This document shows, one piece after another, positions 25,208-33,633 of a stretch of 38,576 nucleotides of DNA. Below the pieces are notes generated by a model that was not told where the DNA came from, searched no databases, and saw nothing but the letters and a program-made list of their open reading frames with translations. The DNA lies in contig CAZAOZ010000029.1 of NCBI GenBank assembly GCA_964486865.1, positions 1 to 38,576 on the forward strand, given 5' to 3'. The position numbers and the translations under genes were made by a program. How positions within the stretch are numbered: position 1 is the stretch's first letter; every line of letters starts with the position of its first letter. The DNA is from Ga0077527 sp964486865. Its GTDB lineage: Bacteria > Pseudomonadota > Gammaproteobacteria > Burkholderiales > SG8-41.

Positions 25208-25423
25208 CTTTTTCTCCGGCACGTTGTCGATGCCGCCTTCATGCCAGGGATGGCATTTGCCGATGCGGCGAAGGGTCAGCCAGGTTCCCTTCAGCGCGCC
25301 GTGGATTTCGATGGCTTCCCGCGCGTAGGCCGAGCAGGTCGGATAAAACCGGCACTGCGTGCCGAAGAATGGCGACAGCAGCAGACGATAGGCGTCGATC
25401 AGCGCGAGCAGCACGGTTTTCAT
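25187..25423 (-). CDS. yidD: Membrane protein insertion efficiency factor YidD
   Basis: A small (78-residue) inner-membrane-associated protein that aids YidC-dependent insertion. The family signature is complete: YRLLLSPFFGTQCRFYPTCSAYAREAI, then HGALKGTWLTLRRIGKCHPWHEGGIDNVP. The frame runs upstream to 25552, but the ATG at 25423 gives the standard N-terminus (MKTVLLALIDAYRLLLSP). The C-terminal PVMSDE is encoded by repeat locus D. In many bacteria yidD sits in rpmH-rnpA-yidD-yidC; here it is separated from that cluster. Confidence 0.93.
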   Translation of the reverse strand: MKTVLLALIDAYRLLLSPFFGTQCRFYPTCSAYAREAIEIHGALKGTWLTLRRIGKCHPWHEGGIDNVPEKKPVMSDE

Positions 25424-25525
25424 GGTGCGATGAGTATATCGCGGCGGCCATCGCCGGCGCGTTGCGCAAATGCCGGCCCTCTGCTGTAATCGCTGCCGGC
25501 ATTCAGGGATCTTCCGGAATACACG

Positions 25526-26176
25526 ATGTTTGATCTGCAGAAAATTTCCCACGGTTATGACGGCACCGAAGTGCTGCGCGTGCCGGCGTGGTCAGCCGCG
25601 CAGGGCGCGCACTGGCTGCTGCTGGGACCGTCGGGCAGCGGCAAGACCACCTTGCTGCATATACTCGCCGGCATCCTGCGCCCCGCGGCGGGGCGGGTGC
25701 AACTGGCGGGACAGGATCTCACGGCGCTGGCAGCGGGCGCGCTCGACCGGTTCCGCGGCCGTCACATCGGCATCGTGCTGCAGCGGCTGCATCTGCTGCC
25801 GAGCCTGACCGTCGCACAGAACCTGCTGCTGGCGCAGTACCTGGCCGGGCTGCCGCAGGACGCGGCACGCGTAGGGGAAGTGCTGGCCAGTCTGGACATT
25901 GCCGACAAGGCGCAGGCCTATCCCCATGCGTTGTCGCACGGCCAGGCGCAGCGCGCCGCCGTGGCGCGCGCCGTGGTCAACAGGCCGCAGGTGCTGCTGG
26001 CCGACGAACCGACGTCGAATCTGGACGACGCCCGCTGCGCGCAGGCTCTGGATCTGCTGCAGACGCAGGCGACGGCTTGCGGCGCGACGCTGGTCATTGC
26101 CACCCACGACCAGCGCATCAAGGCGCGGGTGGCCAACCAGTTTGTGCTGGAGAGTGTGCAAGGAGCGACCGCATGA
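25526..26176 (+). CDS. ABC transporter ATP-binding protein (LolD/MacB-like)
   Basis: A 216-residue ABC ATPase. The Walker A is GPSGSGKT (residues 34-41), the Q-loop IGIVLQ, the signature LSHGQ (136-140), the Walker B VLLADE (156-161), the D-loop SNLDD and the H-loop ATHDQ. It resembles ATPases paired with FtsX/MacB-type permeases, and its stop overlaps the permease start (ATGA). The order ATPase-FtsX permease-DUF3299 resembles, from memory, a zinc-responsive Pseudomonas cluster (PA4064-PA4066), suggesting metal-linked function. The substrate is unknown. Confidence 0.93.
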   Translation: MFDLQKISHGYDGTEVLRVPAWSAAQGAHWLLLGPSGSGKTTLLHILAGILRPAAGRVQLAGQDLTALAAGALDRFRGRHIGIVLQRLHLLPSLTVAQNLLLAQYLAGLPQDAARVGEVLASLDIADKAQAYPHALSHGQAQRAAVARAVVNRPQVLLADEPTSNLDDARCAQALDLLQTQATACGATLVIATHDQRIKARVANQFVLESVQGATA

Positions 26177-27384
26177 ACCTGGCGACCCTGACTTACAGTT
26201 ATCTGCGCGCCCGCGCGCTGAACACGGCGCTGCAGGTGGTGCTGCTGGCGCTGGGCATAGCCACCATCACGCTGCTGCTGCTGGCGACCACCCAGCTCGA
26301 CCAGCGCATGCGGCGCGAAGCGCAGGGCATCGATCTCGTGGTCGGCGCCAAGGGCAGCCCGCTGCAGATCATCCTGTCGGCGATTTATCACCTGGATGTG
26401 CCGACCGGGAACATTTCATACAGGCAGGCAAAAGAAATCGCGACGCACCGCGCGGTGAAAAAAACCATGCCGCTGGCGCTGGGCGACAGTTACCGGGGTT
26501 TCCGCATTGCCGGCACCACGCATGATTATGTGGCGCATTACGAAGGCAGACTCGCTGCCGGCCGCCTGTGGCAGAAGCCGCTGGAAGCGGTGCTGGGCGC
26601 GGAAGTCGCCGCGCGCAGCGGGCATGCGATCGGCGCGAAATTTGCCGGCGCGCACGGCCTGGGCGACGGTGGTGACGCGCATGAAGACGCTGATTACGTC
26701 GTCACCGGCGTGCTCGCGCCCAGCGGCACGGTGCTCGACCGACTGGTGCTGACTTCGGTGGAAAGCGTGTGGGCCGTGCATGCCGGACACCAGGGCATCC
26801 ACGACATTGCGAACGCTGCCGATCACATGCCGGATGAGCAAAAGGAATACACCGCCCTGCTGATCCAGTATGCGAGCCCGCTGGGGGCGGCGATCCTGCC
26901 GCGCTACATCAACAACAACAGCGACATGCAGGCGGCGTCACCCGCGTTCGAGACCGCGCGCTTGTTCAGCATCATCGGCGTCGGCGTGGATGTGCTGCGC
27001 GGCTTCGCGCTGGTGCTGGTGTTCAGTGCGGGACTGTCGGTGTTCATCGCGCTTTATGGCGCGCTCAACGAACGGCGTTACGACCTGGCGATCATGCGCA
27101 CGCTGGGCGCGTCGCCCGGCAAACTGATGGCGCTGCTGCTGGCCGAAGGCGTCATGCTCGCCGGTGCCGGCGGGGTGCTCGGCCTGGTGCTGGGTCATGG
27201 TTTTGCGGAACTCGCCGGTGTTGCGCTCAAATCGGCCAGGCAGATCGAGATTACCGGGCTGGTCTGGCTGCCGGAAGAACTGCTGTTGCTGGCCGCGGCG
27301 CTGGCGGTCGGCGCGGTGGCGGCGCTGCTGCCGGCCTGGCGCGCCTATCGTACGGATATTGCGGGAACGCTGGCCCGCGGCTGA
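26173..27384 (+). CDS. FtsX-like ABC transporter permease
   Basis: A 403-residue MacB/FtsX-fold permease. It has an N-terminal transmembrane helix (residues about 18-40), then a large periplasmic domain beginning IDLVVGAKGSPLQIILSAIYHLDVPTGNIS. The C-terminal FtsX domain has three helices (about 275-300, 325-350, 370-390) and the conserved ALNERRYDLAIMRTLGASPG between the first two. The ATG overlaps the ATPase stop and has AAGGAG upstream. The frame is open far upstream but only through the ATPase gene. It is likely a mechanotransmission-type transporter rather than a channel-type importer. Confidence 0.93.
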   Translation: MNLATLTYSYLRARALNTALQVVLLALGIATITLLLLATTQLDQRMRREAQGIDLVVGAKGSPLQIILSAIYHLDVPTGNISYRQAKEIATHRAVKKTMPLALGDSYRGFRIAGTTHDYVAHYEGRLAAGRLWQKPLEAVLGAEVAARSGHAIGAKFAGAHGLGDGGDAHEDADYVVTGVLAPSGTVLDRLVLTSVESVWAVHAGHQGIHDIANAADHMPDEQKEYTALLIQYASPLGAAILPRYINNNSDMQAASPAFETARLFSIIGVGVDVLRGFALVLVFSAGLSVFIALYGALNERRYDLAIMRTLGASPGKLMALLLAEGVMLAGAGGVLGLVLGHGFAELAGVALKSARQIEITGLVWLPEELLLLAAALAVGAVAALLPAWRAYRTDIAGTLARG

Positions 27385-27421
27385 GGTCACACCCGGCGAT
27401 CAACCAGAAGGGGAAGAGCTG

Positions 27422-27679
27422 ATGCGTGCCATGATGATTGCAGTGCTGGCCGCAGCGCTAGGCGCAGGGCCGGCGGTGGCCGCGGACAAAGGCAAGGCGC
27501 ACGGCGCCGCCGAGGCGAAAAAAGATATCGCCGATCATCGCGCGATGGCCGAGGCGCATCTCAATGCAGCGAAGTGTTTTGAATCGGGCAAATCCGAAAA
27601 GGAATGCCATGCCCAGCTCGCCAAGGATTGCAAAGGACTCGCAATCGGCAAATACTGCGGGATGCAGCATCGCCATTGA
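27422..27679 (+). CDS. Small secreted Cys/His-rich protein, unknown
   Basis: An 85-residue protein with a signal peptide (1 to about 21, MIAVLAAALGAGPAVAAD). The mature part of about 64 residues is unusually rich in potential metal ligands: C52, C62, C70, C79 and H27, H39, H46, H63, H83, H85, ending CGMQHRH. The even cysteine spacing could equally give two disulfides in a helical hairpin. The ATG at 27422 has AGAAGGGGAAG upstream. It lies 37 nt after the permease gene and before DUF3299, so it is probably part of the same metal module. No family recognised; a periplasmic metal chaperone role is inference. Confidence 0.7.
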   Translation: MRAMMIAVLAAALGAGPAVAADKGKAHGAAEAKKDIADHRAMAEAHLNAAKCFESGKSEKECHAQLAKDCKGLAIGKYCGMQHRH

Positions 27680-27710
27680 GCGGCGTGGAGGATGTGGCGT
27701 CAGTCGCAGC

Positions 27711-27743
27711 GTTTAATATAACTAATTGATTTAATTGATAAAT
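27711..27743 (+). promoter_or_regulatory. AT-rich region before the DUF3299 gene
   Basis: GTTTAATATAAC (27711-27722), followed by two ATTGAT repeats, breaks the surrounding GC-rich composition and probably holds a promoter. The first 12 nt resemble a Zur-type GTTATAnTATAAC palindrome with one base missing; the match is too weak to call. Confidence 0.3.
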
Positions 27744-28259
27744 ATGAAAATCATGCTGGTTGTGCTGATGGTTGCGGCCAGTCTTGCGGCGGCGGCGCAG
27801 GGATTGCCGGGCCAATCCAAGGATCTGATGATGCGTCCGCAGGACGCGGATGCCAACCTGCCGCCGTCGCCGTTTGCCGGCAAGCCGCTGCCGGAACTCA
27901 AAGGCGTGGTGTCGTGGAAAACGCTGAACGACGTCAAAACGGTCAAGCAAAAAGACCGTTTCATGCCGGAGTTCGGCAAAAGCGTGGTGGTCCTCGACAA
28001 CAAGGAAGTCAGGCTGCAGGGCTTCATGATGCCGCTCGACATGGGCGAGAGGCAGAAACGTTTCATCCTTGCCGCAATGCCGCCGACCTGCTCGTTCTGC
28101 CTGCCCGGCGGACCGGAGCAGATGGTTGAAGTGCAGGCCAAGACGCCGGTCAAATATGGTTTCGAGCCGATTGTGGTTTCGGGCCGTTTCACCGTGCTGC
28201 GCGACGATGCGATGGGTTTGTATTATCGCCTGACTGACGCGGTCGCTGTCACCAAGTAA
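27744..28259 (+). CDS. DUF3299 domain periplasmic protein
   Basis: A 171-residue protein with an N-terminal signal peptide (MLVVLMVAASLAAAAQG). The DUF3299 core includes VVLDNKEVRLQGFMMPLDMGERQKRFILA, then a PTCSFCLPGGPEQMVEV segment whose CxxC is the family's conserved cysteine pair. VKYGFEPIVVSGRFTVLRDDAMGLYYRLTDA follows. The family is uncharacterised, but relatives are linked with FtsX-type ABC systems and metal starvation. A TTG at 27735 could add three residues; ATG 27744 is preferred. Confidence 0.85.
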   Translation: MKIMLVVLMVAASLAAAAQGLPGQSKDLMMRPQDADANLPPSPFAGKPLPELKGVVSWKTLNDVKTVKQKDRFMPEFGKSVVVLDNKEVRLQGFMMPLDMGERQKRFILAAMPPTCSFCLPGGPEQMVEVQAKTPVKYGFEPIVVSGRFTVLRDDAMGLYYRLTDAVAVTK

Positions 28260-28280
28260 GTCCTGACGTTCGCGCACGGC

Positions 28281-28958
28281 ATGCAGCACAGCCCGCGGCC
28301 CGCATCGTTGCGGGTGCTGATGCTGTGTCTGGCGGCGAGCCTCGCGTTTCATGTGCTGGTGTTCGTATTTTTTCCCGGCTGGATGCGCGTAACGGTCGCG
28401 CCGCCGGTGCCGGTGCTGGATGTCGTCATCGCGTCTGTCGAGCCCGATCCGGTGTCCGCGTTGCCCCTGCCGCCGCCACCGGAAGTGCAGCGGCGACTGC
28501 AGCCTGCGCCGCAGACCGTCCTGCGGGAGCCGGAACGCCAGCCGGCCGAAACTCCGATCGCAGTGGCGCAGCCGAATCCGGCGGTGCCGCCGGCGTTCAC
28601 CGTGCCGATGGAACCGCCGCGGCCGGCGGTCGAGACCAAACCCGCGCCCGTTGCGCGGATGGAGGCGGTGACGCCGCCCGCGTACAATGCCGCTTACCTG
28701 CGCAACCCGCCGCCGCGCTATCCGCAGGCTGCACGGCGTAATGGGGATGAGGGCACGGTCATGCTGCGGGTGCTGGTGAACCCGGAAGGCGCGCCGGTGC
28801 AGGTGGAACTGGACCGGTCGAGCGGCTCGTCACCGCTCGACAGCGCCGCCATCGATGCCGTGCGCAACTGGCGCTTTGTGCCGGCGCGCCGCGGCACGCA
28901 GAATGTCGAAGGCTGGGTGCGCGTGCCCATCGTGTTCAGGCTGGAGGGGCTTTCATGA
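28281..28958 (+). CDS. TonB-family energy transducer
   Basis: A 225-residue protein with an N-terminal membrane anchor (residues about 12-35, VLMLCLAASLAFHVLVFVFFPG). A long proline-rich spacer (about 45-130) follows, then a C-terminal TonB fold: PPPRYPQAARRNGDEGTVMLRVLVNPEGAPVQVELDRSSGSSPLDSAAIDAVRNWRFVPA. TonB normally transmits proton-motive energy from ExbB/ExbD to outer-membrane receptors; neither partner is in the window. Its place between DUF3299 and a copper chaperone hints that the module acts with a metal receptor (inference). Confidence 0.9.
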   Translation: MQHSPRPASLRVLMLCLAASLAFHVLVFVFFPGWMRVTVAPPVPVLDVVIASVEPDPVSALPLPPPPEVQRRLQPAPQTVLREPERQPAETPIAVAQPNPAVPPAFTVPMEPPRPAVETKPAPVARMEAVTPPAYNAAYLRNPPPRYPQAARRNGDEGTVMLRVLVNPEGAPVQVELDRSSGSSPLDSAAIDAVRNWRFVPARRGTQNVEGWVRVPIVFRLEGLS

Positions 28959-29015
28959 GTGCATGCGCCCGCCCGATCCGTCTGCTGTCGAAATTTTGAT
29001 TCTTGAGGATATCTG

Positions 29016-29492
29016 ATGCCACAAGCCGTCTGCGGTAAAAAATCATCCGGTGTGTTGTTGCTGATGCTGTTGTTCGCCGTTCCGGCGCAGGCGCAGCCAG
29101 TCACCGTCAAGGACGCGTGGATACGCGGCACGGTGCAGGGCCAGTCGGCGACCGGCGCATTCATGGAACTCACGGGGAAATCCGCGGTGCGCCTGGTGGG
29201 CGTGAGCAGCCCCCTGACGCAGACCGTTGAAGTGCATCACATGACCATGGAAAACGGCGTGATGAAAATGTTTCCCGTCACCGGGATTGATGTGCCGGCG
29301 GGAAAAACCGTCAAACTCGCGCCCGGCGGTTATCACGTGATGCTGATGAATCTGCAAAAACCGCTGAACGCCGGCGACAAAGTGCCGCTGAAACTGACTT
29401 TCGAGTCAGCCGACAAAAAGCGCGAAACACTGGAGTTGTCGGTCGAGGTGCGCGACATCAAGGGGCAGCCCGCGGCACAGCACAAACACTGA
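29016..29492 (+). CDS. PCu(A)C copper chaperone
   Basis: A 158-residue periplasmic copper chaperone. A signal peptide covers residues 1 to about 27. The metal site is the canonical H-X10-M-X21-H-X-M pattern: H74, M85, H107, M109. Additional methionines are M76, M78 and M83, and the tail ends in AAQHKH, a possible extra copper ligand. Family members deliver Cu(I) to the CuA/CuB sites of cytochrome oxidase. It is the last gene of the ABC/FtsX/DUF3299/TonB series, in convergent orientation with rlpA. Confidence 0.95.
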   Translation: MPQAVCGKKSSGVLLLMLLFAVPAQAQPVTVKDAWIRGTVQGQSATGAFMELTGKSAVRLVGVSSPLTQTVEVHHMTMENGVMKMFPVTGIDVPAGKTVKLAPGGYHVMLMNLQKPLNAGDKVPLKLTFESADKKRETLELSVEVRDIKGQPAAQHKH

Positions 29493-29520
29493 TCGGCAGG
29501 ACGGCGTCAGGCCTGCAGCA

Positions 29521-30588
29521 TCAGCGGGTGATGACCACCGGCTTCATGCCCAGCGCCTGACCGGCGCGCTCGGCGGTTTCGCGTGCCGCGGCTTCCGTGG
29601 CATAGGGGCCCGCCTGTACGCGGTAGATGTTGTCGGACTGCGTGATGCGCAGCGATCCGGCAAGCCAGTCGGCCTGCGACTGCAACCGTGCCAGATAGCT
29701 TTCAGCATTTTCCCGGACGCCGAAGGCGCCGAATTGCACATAGCTGCCGCCTGCCGTTGCCGCTGATGAAACGGGCGCTGCCGGCGCAGGCACTGTCGCA
29801 GGAGGAGGCGCCGGCGCGATTGCGGGTGGTGAGGGCGCAGGCAACGGTGTTGCAGTAACCGGCATCGCGTCGGGAACAACCGGCGTGGTGATGGTTGCGG
29901 GCGGCGACGGCACGACCGCTGCCGATGCGGACGGTGCTGGCGCAGATGCCGGCGCTGCCGGCGGCGGACTCCCGGGAATGATGCTTTCCACTTCCACCAT
30001 GCCGCTGCCGGCGCCGATCAACCCCAGCTTGAAAGCCGCGGTGTACGACAGGTCGATCAGCCGGTCGGCGATGAACGGGCCGCGGTCGTTGACGCGAACG
30101 ATCACCGACCTGCCGTTGGCGGTGTTGGTGACGCGTGCATAACTCGGGATCGGCAGCACGGTATGCGCTGCGCTCATGGCATACATGTCGTACGGTTCGC
30201 CGGAGGAGGTCTTCTTGCCGTGATAGCGGCGGCCGTACCAGGTGGCGACGCCGCGCGCCTTGTACGGCGCGAGTTCCGTCATCGGCACATAACTGCGGCC
30301 CATGACCGTGTAGGGGCGCATGGTGCCGCGATACAGGGGTTCGCTGCGCGGCACGGCATCGGGTATGGCATGGATGTCCGCCGGTGCGCCGGTGCCGGGG
30401 CCGTCGTCGAGGTAATAACCGCCCCCACTTCCGGCCGGCGGTCGCTCGGTCGGACTGCTGCGTTTGGGCGCGCTACCGCAGGCGGCAAGCAGCGCGGCGA
30501 GCAGCAAGACTGCCGGCCAGCGATGAGTGATGAGTGATGAGTGATGAGCGAAAAGCGGCAAACCAGCGGCTGGGGGTTTACTCATCAT
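29521..30588 (-). CDS. rlpA: RlpA-like septal ring lipoprotein with SPOR domain
   Basis: Outer-membrane lipoprotein, in some species a lytic transglycosylase for denuded glycans at the septum. Lipobox LLAAC is followed by GSAPKRSS. The RlpA double-psi beta-barrel covers residues about 110-190 (GVATWYGRRYHGKKTSSGEPYDMYAMSAAHTVLPIPSYARVTN, VNDRGPF). A Pro/Ala-rich linker leads to a C-terminal SPOR domain (SYVQFGAFGVRENAESYLARLQ). Start: the only in-frame ATGs before the lipobox, and the n-region FAHHSSLITHRW, lie inside repeat locus E, so the repeat supplies the N-terminus. It sits downstream of rodA in the elongasome cluster. Confidence 0.9.
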   Translation of the reverse strand: MMSKPPAAGLPLFAHHSSLITHRWPAVLLLAALLAACGSAPKRSSPTERPPAGSGGGYYLDDGPGTGAPADIHAIPDAVPRSEPLYRGTMRPYTVMGRSYVPMTELAPYKARGVATWYGRRYHGKKTSSGEPYDMYAMSAAHTVLPIPSYARVTNTANGRSVIVRVNDRGPFIADRLIDLSYTAAFKLGLIGAGSGMVEVESIIPGSPPPAAPASAPAPSASAAVVPSPPATITTPVVPDAMPVTATPLPAPSPPAIAPAPPPATVPAPAAPVSSAATAGGSYVQFGAFGVRENAESYLARLQSQADWLAGSLRITQSDNIYRVQAGPYATEAAARETAERAGQALGMKPVVITR

Positions 30589-30638
30589 TCATCACTCCGC
30601 ATTCATCACTGGTTCTTCCGCTCCGCACTCCGCGCTGG
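30519..30638. repeat. Heptamer inverted-repeat element, locus E
   Basis: The plus-strand arm from 30519 is AGCGATG, three AGTGATG, AGCGAAA and AGCGGCA. The opposite arm, read on the minus strand, holds AGCGCGG, AGTGCGG, AGCGGAA, then AGTGATG, AATGCGG, AGTGATG, AATGATG. It spans the rodA-rlpA gap and overlaps the first ~24 codons of rlpA. Confidence 0.88.
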
Positions 30639-30641
30639 GGC

Positions 30642-31745
30642 TCATGTCTGTACCAGTTTCTTGTGGGTGTTGATGCTCATCAGGATGCCGAAACCCAGGC
30701 AGATCGACACCAGCGAGGTGCCGCCGTAACTGATCAGCGGCAGCGGCACGCCCACCACGGGCAGGATGCCGGAGACCATGCCCATGTTGACGAAGGCGTA
30801 GGTGAAAAAGGTCAGCGTGATCGCGCCGGCGAGCAGTCTCGAAAACAGCGACGGCGCATTGGCGGTGATGACCATCGCCCGGGCGATGACAAACAGGAAC
30901 AGTCCGAGCAGCACTGCATTGCCGAGCAGGCCGAACTCTTCGGCATAGACGGCGAATATGAAATCCGTGGTGCGTTCCGGAATGAAGTCCAGATGCGTTT
31001 GCGTGCCGTTCATCCAGCCCTTTCCGAACCAACCGCCGGAACCGACGGCGATGGTGGACTGGATGGTGTGATAGCCCGTACCCAGCGGATCCGCGGTCGG
31101 ATCGAACAGCGTCAGGATGCGCTGGCGCTGGTAGTCATGCAGCACCGACCACAGAAACGGCAGGCTGGCGCCGCCGGCGACGGCGAGTGCGATGATCACG
31201 CGCCAGGACAGGCCGGCGAGGAAGATCACGTAGCAGCCGCTCGCCATGATCAGTATGGCCGTGCCGAGATCGGGCTGGCGCGCGATCAGCGCGACCGGCA
31301 GAATCAGCATCAGCGCGGCGACAAAGTAGTTGCGCAGTTTCAGCGACGCCTCGTGGCGGCTGAAATACCATGCCAGCATCAGCGGCACGGCAATCTTCAT
31401 CAGTTCCGAGGGCTGGATGCGGGTGACGCCGACATGCAGCCAGCGCCGCGCGCCGTTGACGACCTCGCCGAACAGCGCAACACCGAGCAGCAGCGCGCAG
31501 CCCACGAGAAATACCGGCAGGGCGAGGCGCATCAGGAAGTGCGGCGGGATGTTGGCAAACACCCACATGACCCCCAGAGCCACCAGCATGTTCACCAGTT
31601 GCGCGAAAACCCGGGCGAAGCTGACGTTTGACGCGCTGAGCAGGACCAGCAGGCCGGTGAACATCAGCAGCAGCATTGCCGACAGCAGCACGCCGTCCAC
31701 ATGGCGGCCGACGAAGCGTGAAAAGAGCAGGACGATCGGGTGCAT
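30642..31745 (-). CDS. rodA: Rod shape-determining peptidoglycan polymerase RodA
   Basis: SEDS glycosyltransferase of the elongasome that polymerises glycan strands with PBP2. It has 367 residues with about ten transmembrane helices. Landmarks are the N-terminal DGVLLSAMLLLMFTGLLVLLSAS, GWMNGTQTHLDFIPERTTDFIFAVYAEEFGLLG with the SEDS catalytic region, and GMVSGILPVVGVPLPLISYGGTSLV near the end. The ATG at 31745 begins 4 nt after the mrdA stop. The upstream open frame to 31952 is only the overlap through mrdA. Confidence 0.97.
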   Translation of the reverse strand: MHPIVLLFSRFVGRHVDGVLLSAMLLLMFTGLLVLLSASNVSFARVFAQLVNMLVALGVMWVFANIPPHFLMRLALPVFLVGCALLLGVALFGEVVNGARRWLHVGVTRIQPSELMKIAVPLMLAWYFSRHEASLKLRNYFVAALMLILPVALIARQPDLGTAILIMASGCYVIFLAGLSWRVIIALAVAGGASLPFLWSVLHDYQRQRILTLFDPTADPLGTGYHTIQSTIAVGSGGWFGKGWMNGTQTHLDFIPERTTDFIFAVYAEEFGLLGNAVLLGLFLFVIARAMVITANAPSLFSRLLAGAITLTFFTYAFVNMGMVSGILPVVGVPLPLISYGGTSLVSICLGFGILMSINTHKKLVQT

Positions 31746-31749
31746 GGCG

Positions 31750-33633
31750 TCAGTCGTTCCCGGCCGGCTGCAGAGGCATTTTGCCGAGCAGGTGGTAATC
31801 GATGACCTGCCGGGCAATCGGCGCGGCGGCGCGCGCGCCGAAACCCGCGTTTTCGGCGATGACGGCAAGCGCAATGCGCGGCTTGTCGGCAGGCGCGTAA
31901 GCGATGAACAGCGCATGGTCGCGATGGTGCTCGGCGACGCGGCTCTCGACATATTTTTCGCCCTGTTTGATGGCGATCACCTGCGCGGTGCCGGTCTTGC
32001 CGGCGCTGGTGTAGGGCGCTCCGGCGAAAGCGCGCGCCGAGGTGCCTTCCTTGTTGACGCCGACCAATGCGTTCTTGATGACATCGATGTGCTCCTGTTT
32101 GACGCCGATGTTGCGCAGCGCCGCGGGCTCGACCGGCTGGCGGTCGCGGGTGCGGATGTTCTCGATGTAATTCACGATATGCGGCCGGTACATCACGCCG
32201 TCGTTGGCGATGGTGGCGATGGCCGAGGCAAGCTGCAGCGGCGTGTAGCTGTTGTAACCCTGTCCGATGCCGACGCTGATGGTTTCGCCGGCATACCATT
32301 TTTGCTTGAAGCGGCGCATTTTCCATTCCGTCGACGGCAGCACGCCCGCCGATTCGCCGGCGATGTCGATGCCGGTGCGGCTGCCGAGCCCGAACAGCGC
32401 CATGAAGCGGGAGAGCGGATCAATGCCGAGGTCGTTCGCCAGGATGTAGTAATAGGTGTCGCAGGACACCACGATGGACTTGTGCATATCGACCATGCCG
32501 TGGCCGCCGACCTTGTCATCACGGAAACGGTGGCCGCCGAAATTGTAATAACCGGGATCGCTGATGGCCTGCTGCGGCGTGCGCTTGCCGTAGAACAGTG
32601 CGGCCAGCGCCATGAAGGGCTTGAACGTCGAGCCCGGCGGATAGGTGCCGGCGGCAGCGCGGTTGAGCAGGGGCTTGTCCGGCGAGCCGTTCAGTTCGGC
32701 CCAGCTTTGCGGGTCGATGCCGTCCACGAAAAGATTCGGGTCAAACCCGGGTTTGCTGACGAAGGCCAGTATGCCGCCGGTGGCGGGATCAATGGCCACC
32801 AGTGCGCCGCGGCGGTTGCCGAAAGCGTTGTAGGCGACCTCCTGCAGGCCGGCGTCGAGATTGAGCACCAGATTGTTGCCGGATACCGGCGGCCTGCGCG
32901 ACAGCGTGCGCACCGCGCGTCCGCCGGAGTCAACCTCGACCTCCTCGACCCCCGTGGTGCCATGCAGGAACTTCTCGTAACTCTGCTCGAGCCCGGTTTT
33001 GCCGATGTAGTCGCTGCCGCGGTAGTTAGTGAGCCGTCCCTCGCTCTCCAGTTGTTCGACTTCGCGCTGGTTGATGCGGCCGATGTGGCCGACCACGTGC
33101 GAAAAGATTTCGCCCTGCGGATACTGGCGGAACAAGCGTGCCTTGGCTTCGACGCCGGGGAAACGGTAGCGGTGCGCCGCAAAGCGCGCGATTTCCTCGT
33201 CGGAGAGCCGGGTGCGGATCGGCAGGCTTTCGAAGCGCTTGCTTTCTTCGAGCAGCTTGCGGAAACGCCGCCGGTCGCGCGGCGAAATTTCGACCACTGC
33301 GGCGAGCCCGTCTATCGTCGCCTCCAGATCCTGCACCTTGCTGGGCGTGATTTCCAGCGTGTACGCCGAATAGTTGTGGGAGAGCATGACGCCGTTGCGA
33401 TCGACGATGATGCCGCGATGCGGCGGGATGGGCTGCACCGAGATGCGATTGGCCTCGGCCAGCGTGCTGTAGTGGCCGTGCTGGATGATCTGCAGATAGA
33501 AGAAACGCAGGAACAGCAGCGCGAACATCGACAGCACGAATACCCCGAGCAGCGTCAGCCGCCGGCGGAATTTCTCCAGCTCGCGTTCCGAATCGCGGAT
33601 CTCGACGCCGGGATTGATCGCAAGATCAGACAC
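31750..33633 (-). CDS. mrdA: Penicillin-binding protein 2
   Basis: Class B transpeptidase of the elongasome. It has 627 residues with a single N-terminal membrane helix (about 27-50). The pedestal/dimerisation region covers about 60-220. The transpeptidase domain has the SxxK motif STFK (S335, K338), SCD at 390-392 (the usual SxN place) and KTG at 546-548 (AGKTGTAQ). The start is a GTG overlapping the mreD stop by 8 nt, so the two are translationally coupled; rodA follows directly. Confidence 0.97.
   Translation of the reverse strand: MSDLAINPGVEIRDSERELEKFRRRLTLLGVFVLSMFALLFLRFFYLQIIQHGHYSTLAEANRISVQPIPPHRGIIVDRNGVMLSHNYSAYTLEITPSKVQDLEATIDGLAAVVEISPRDRRRFRKLLEESKRFESLPIRTRLSDEEIARFAAHRYRFPGVEAKARLFRQYPQGEIFSHVVGHIGRINQREVEQLESEGRLTNYRGSDYIGKTGLEQSYEKFLHGTTGVEEVEVDSGGRAVRTLSRRPPVSGNNLVLNLDAGLQEVAYNAFGNRRGALVAIDPATGGILAFVSKPGFDPNLFVDGIDPQSWAELNGSPDKPLLNRAAAGTYPPGSTFKPFMALAALFYGKRTPQQAISDPGYYNFGGHRFRDDKVGGHGMVDMHKSIVVSCDTYYYILANDLGIDPLSRFMALFGLGSRTGIDIAGESAGVLPSTEWKMRRFKQKWYAGETISVGIGQGYNSYTPLQLASAIATIANDGVMYRPHIVNYIENIRTRDRQPVEPAALRNIGVKQEHIDVIKNALVGVNKEGTSARAFAGAPYTSAGKTGTAQVIAIKQGEKYVESRVAEHHRDHALFIAYAPADKPRIALAVIAENAGFGARAAAPIARQVIDYHLLGKMPLQPAGND

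Noticed and set aside
27711..27722. Zur box before the DUF3299 gene
   Set aside because: GTTTAATATAAC lacks one base of the expected spacing and is only partly palindromic. Kept as an AT-rich promoter region only.
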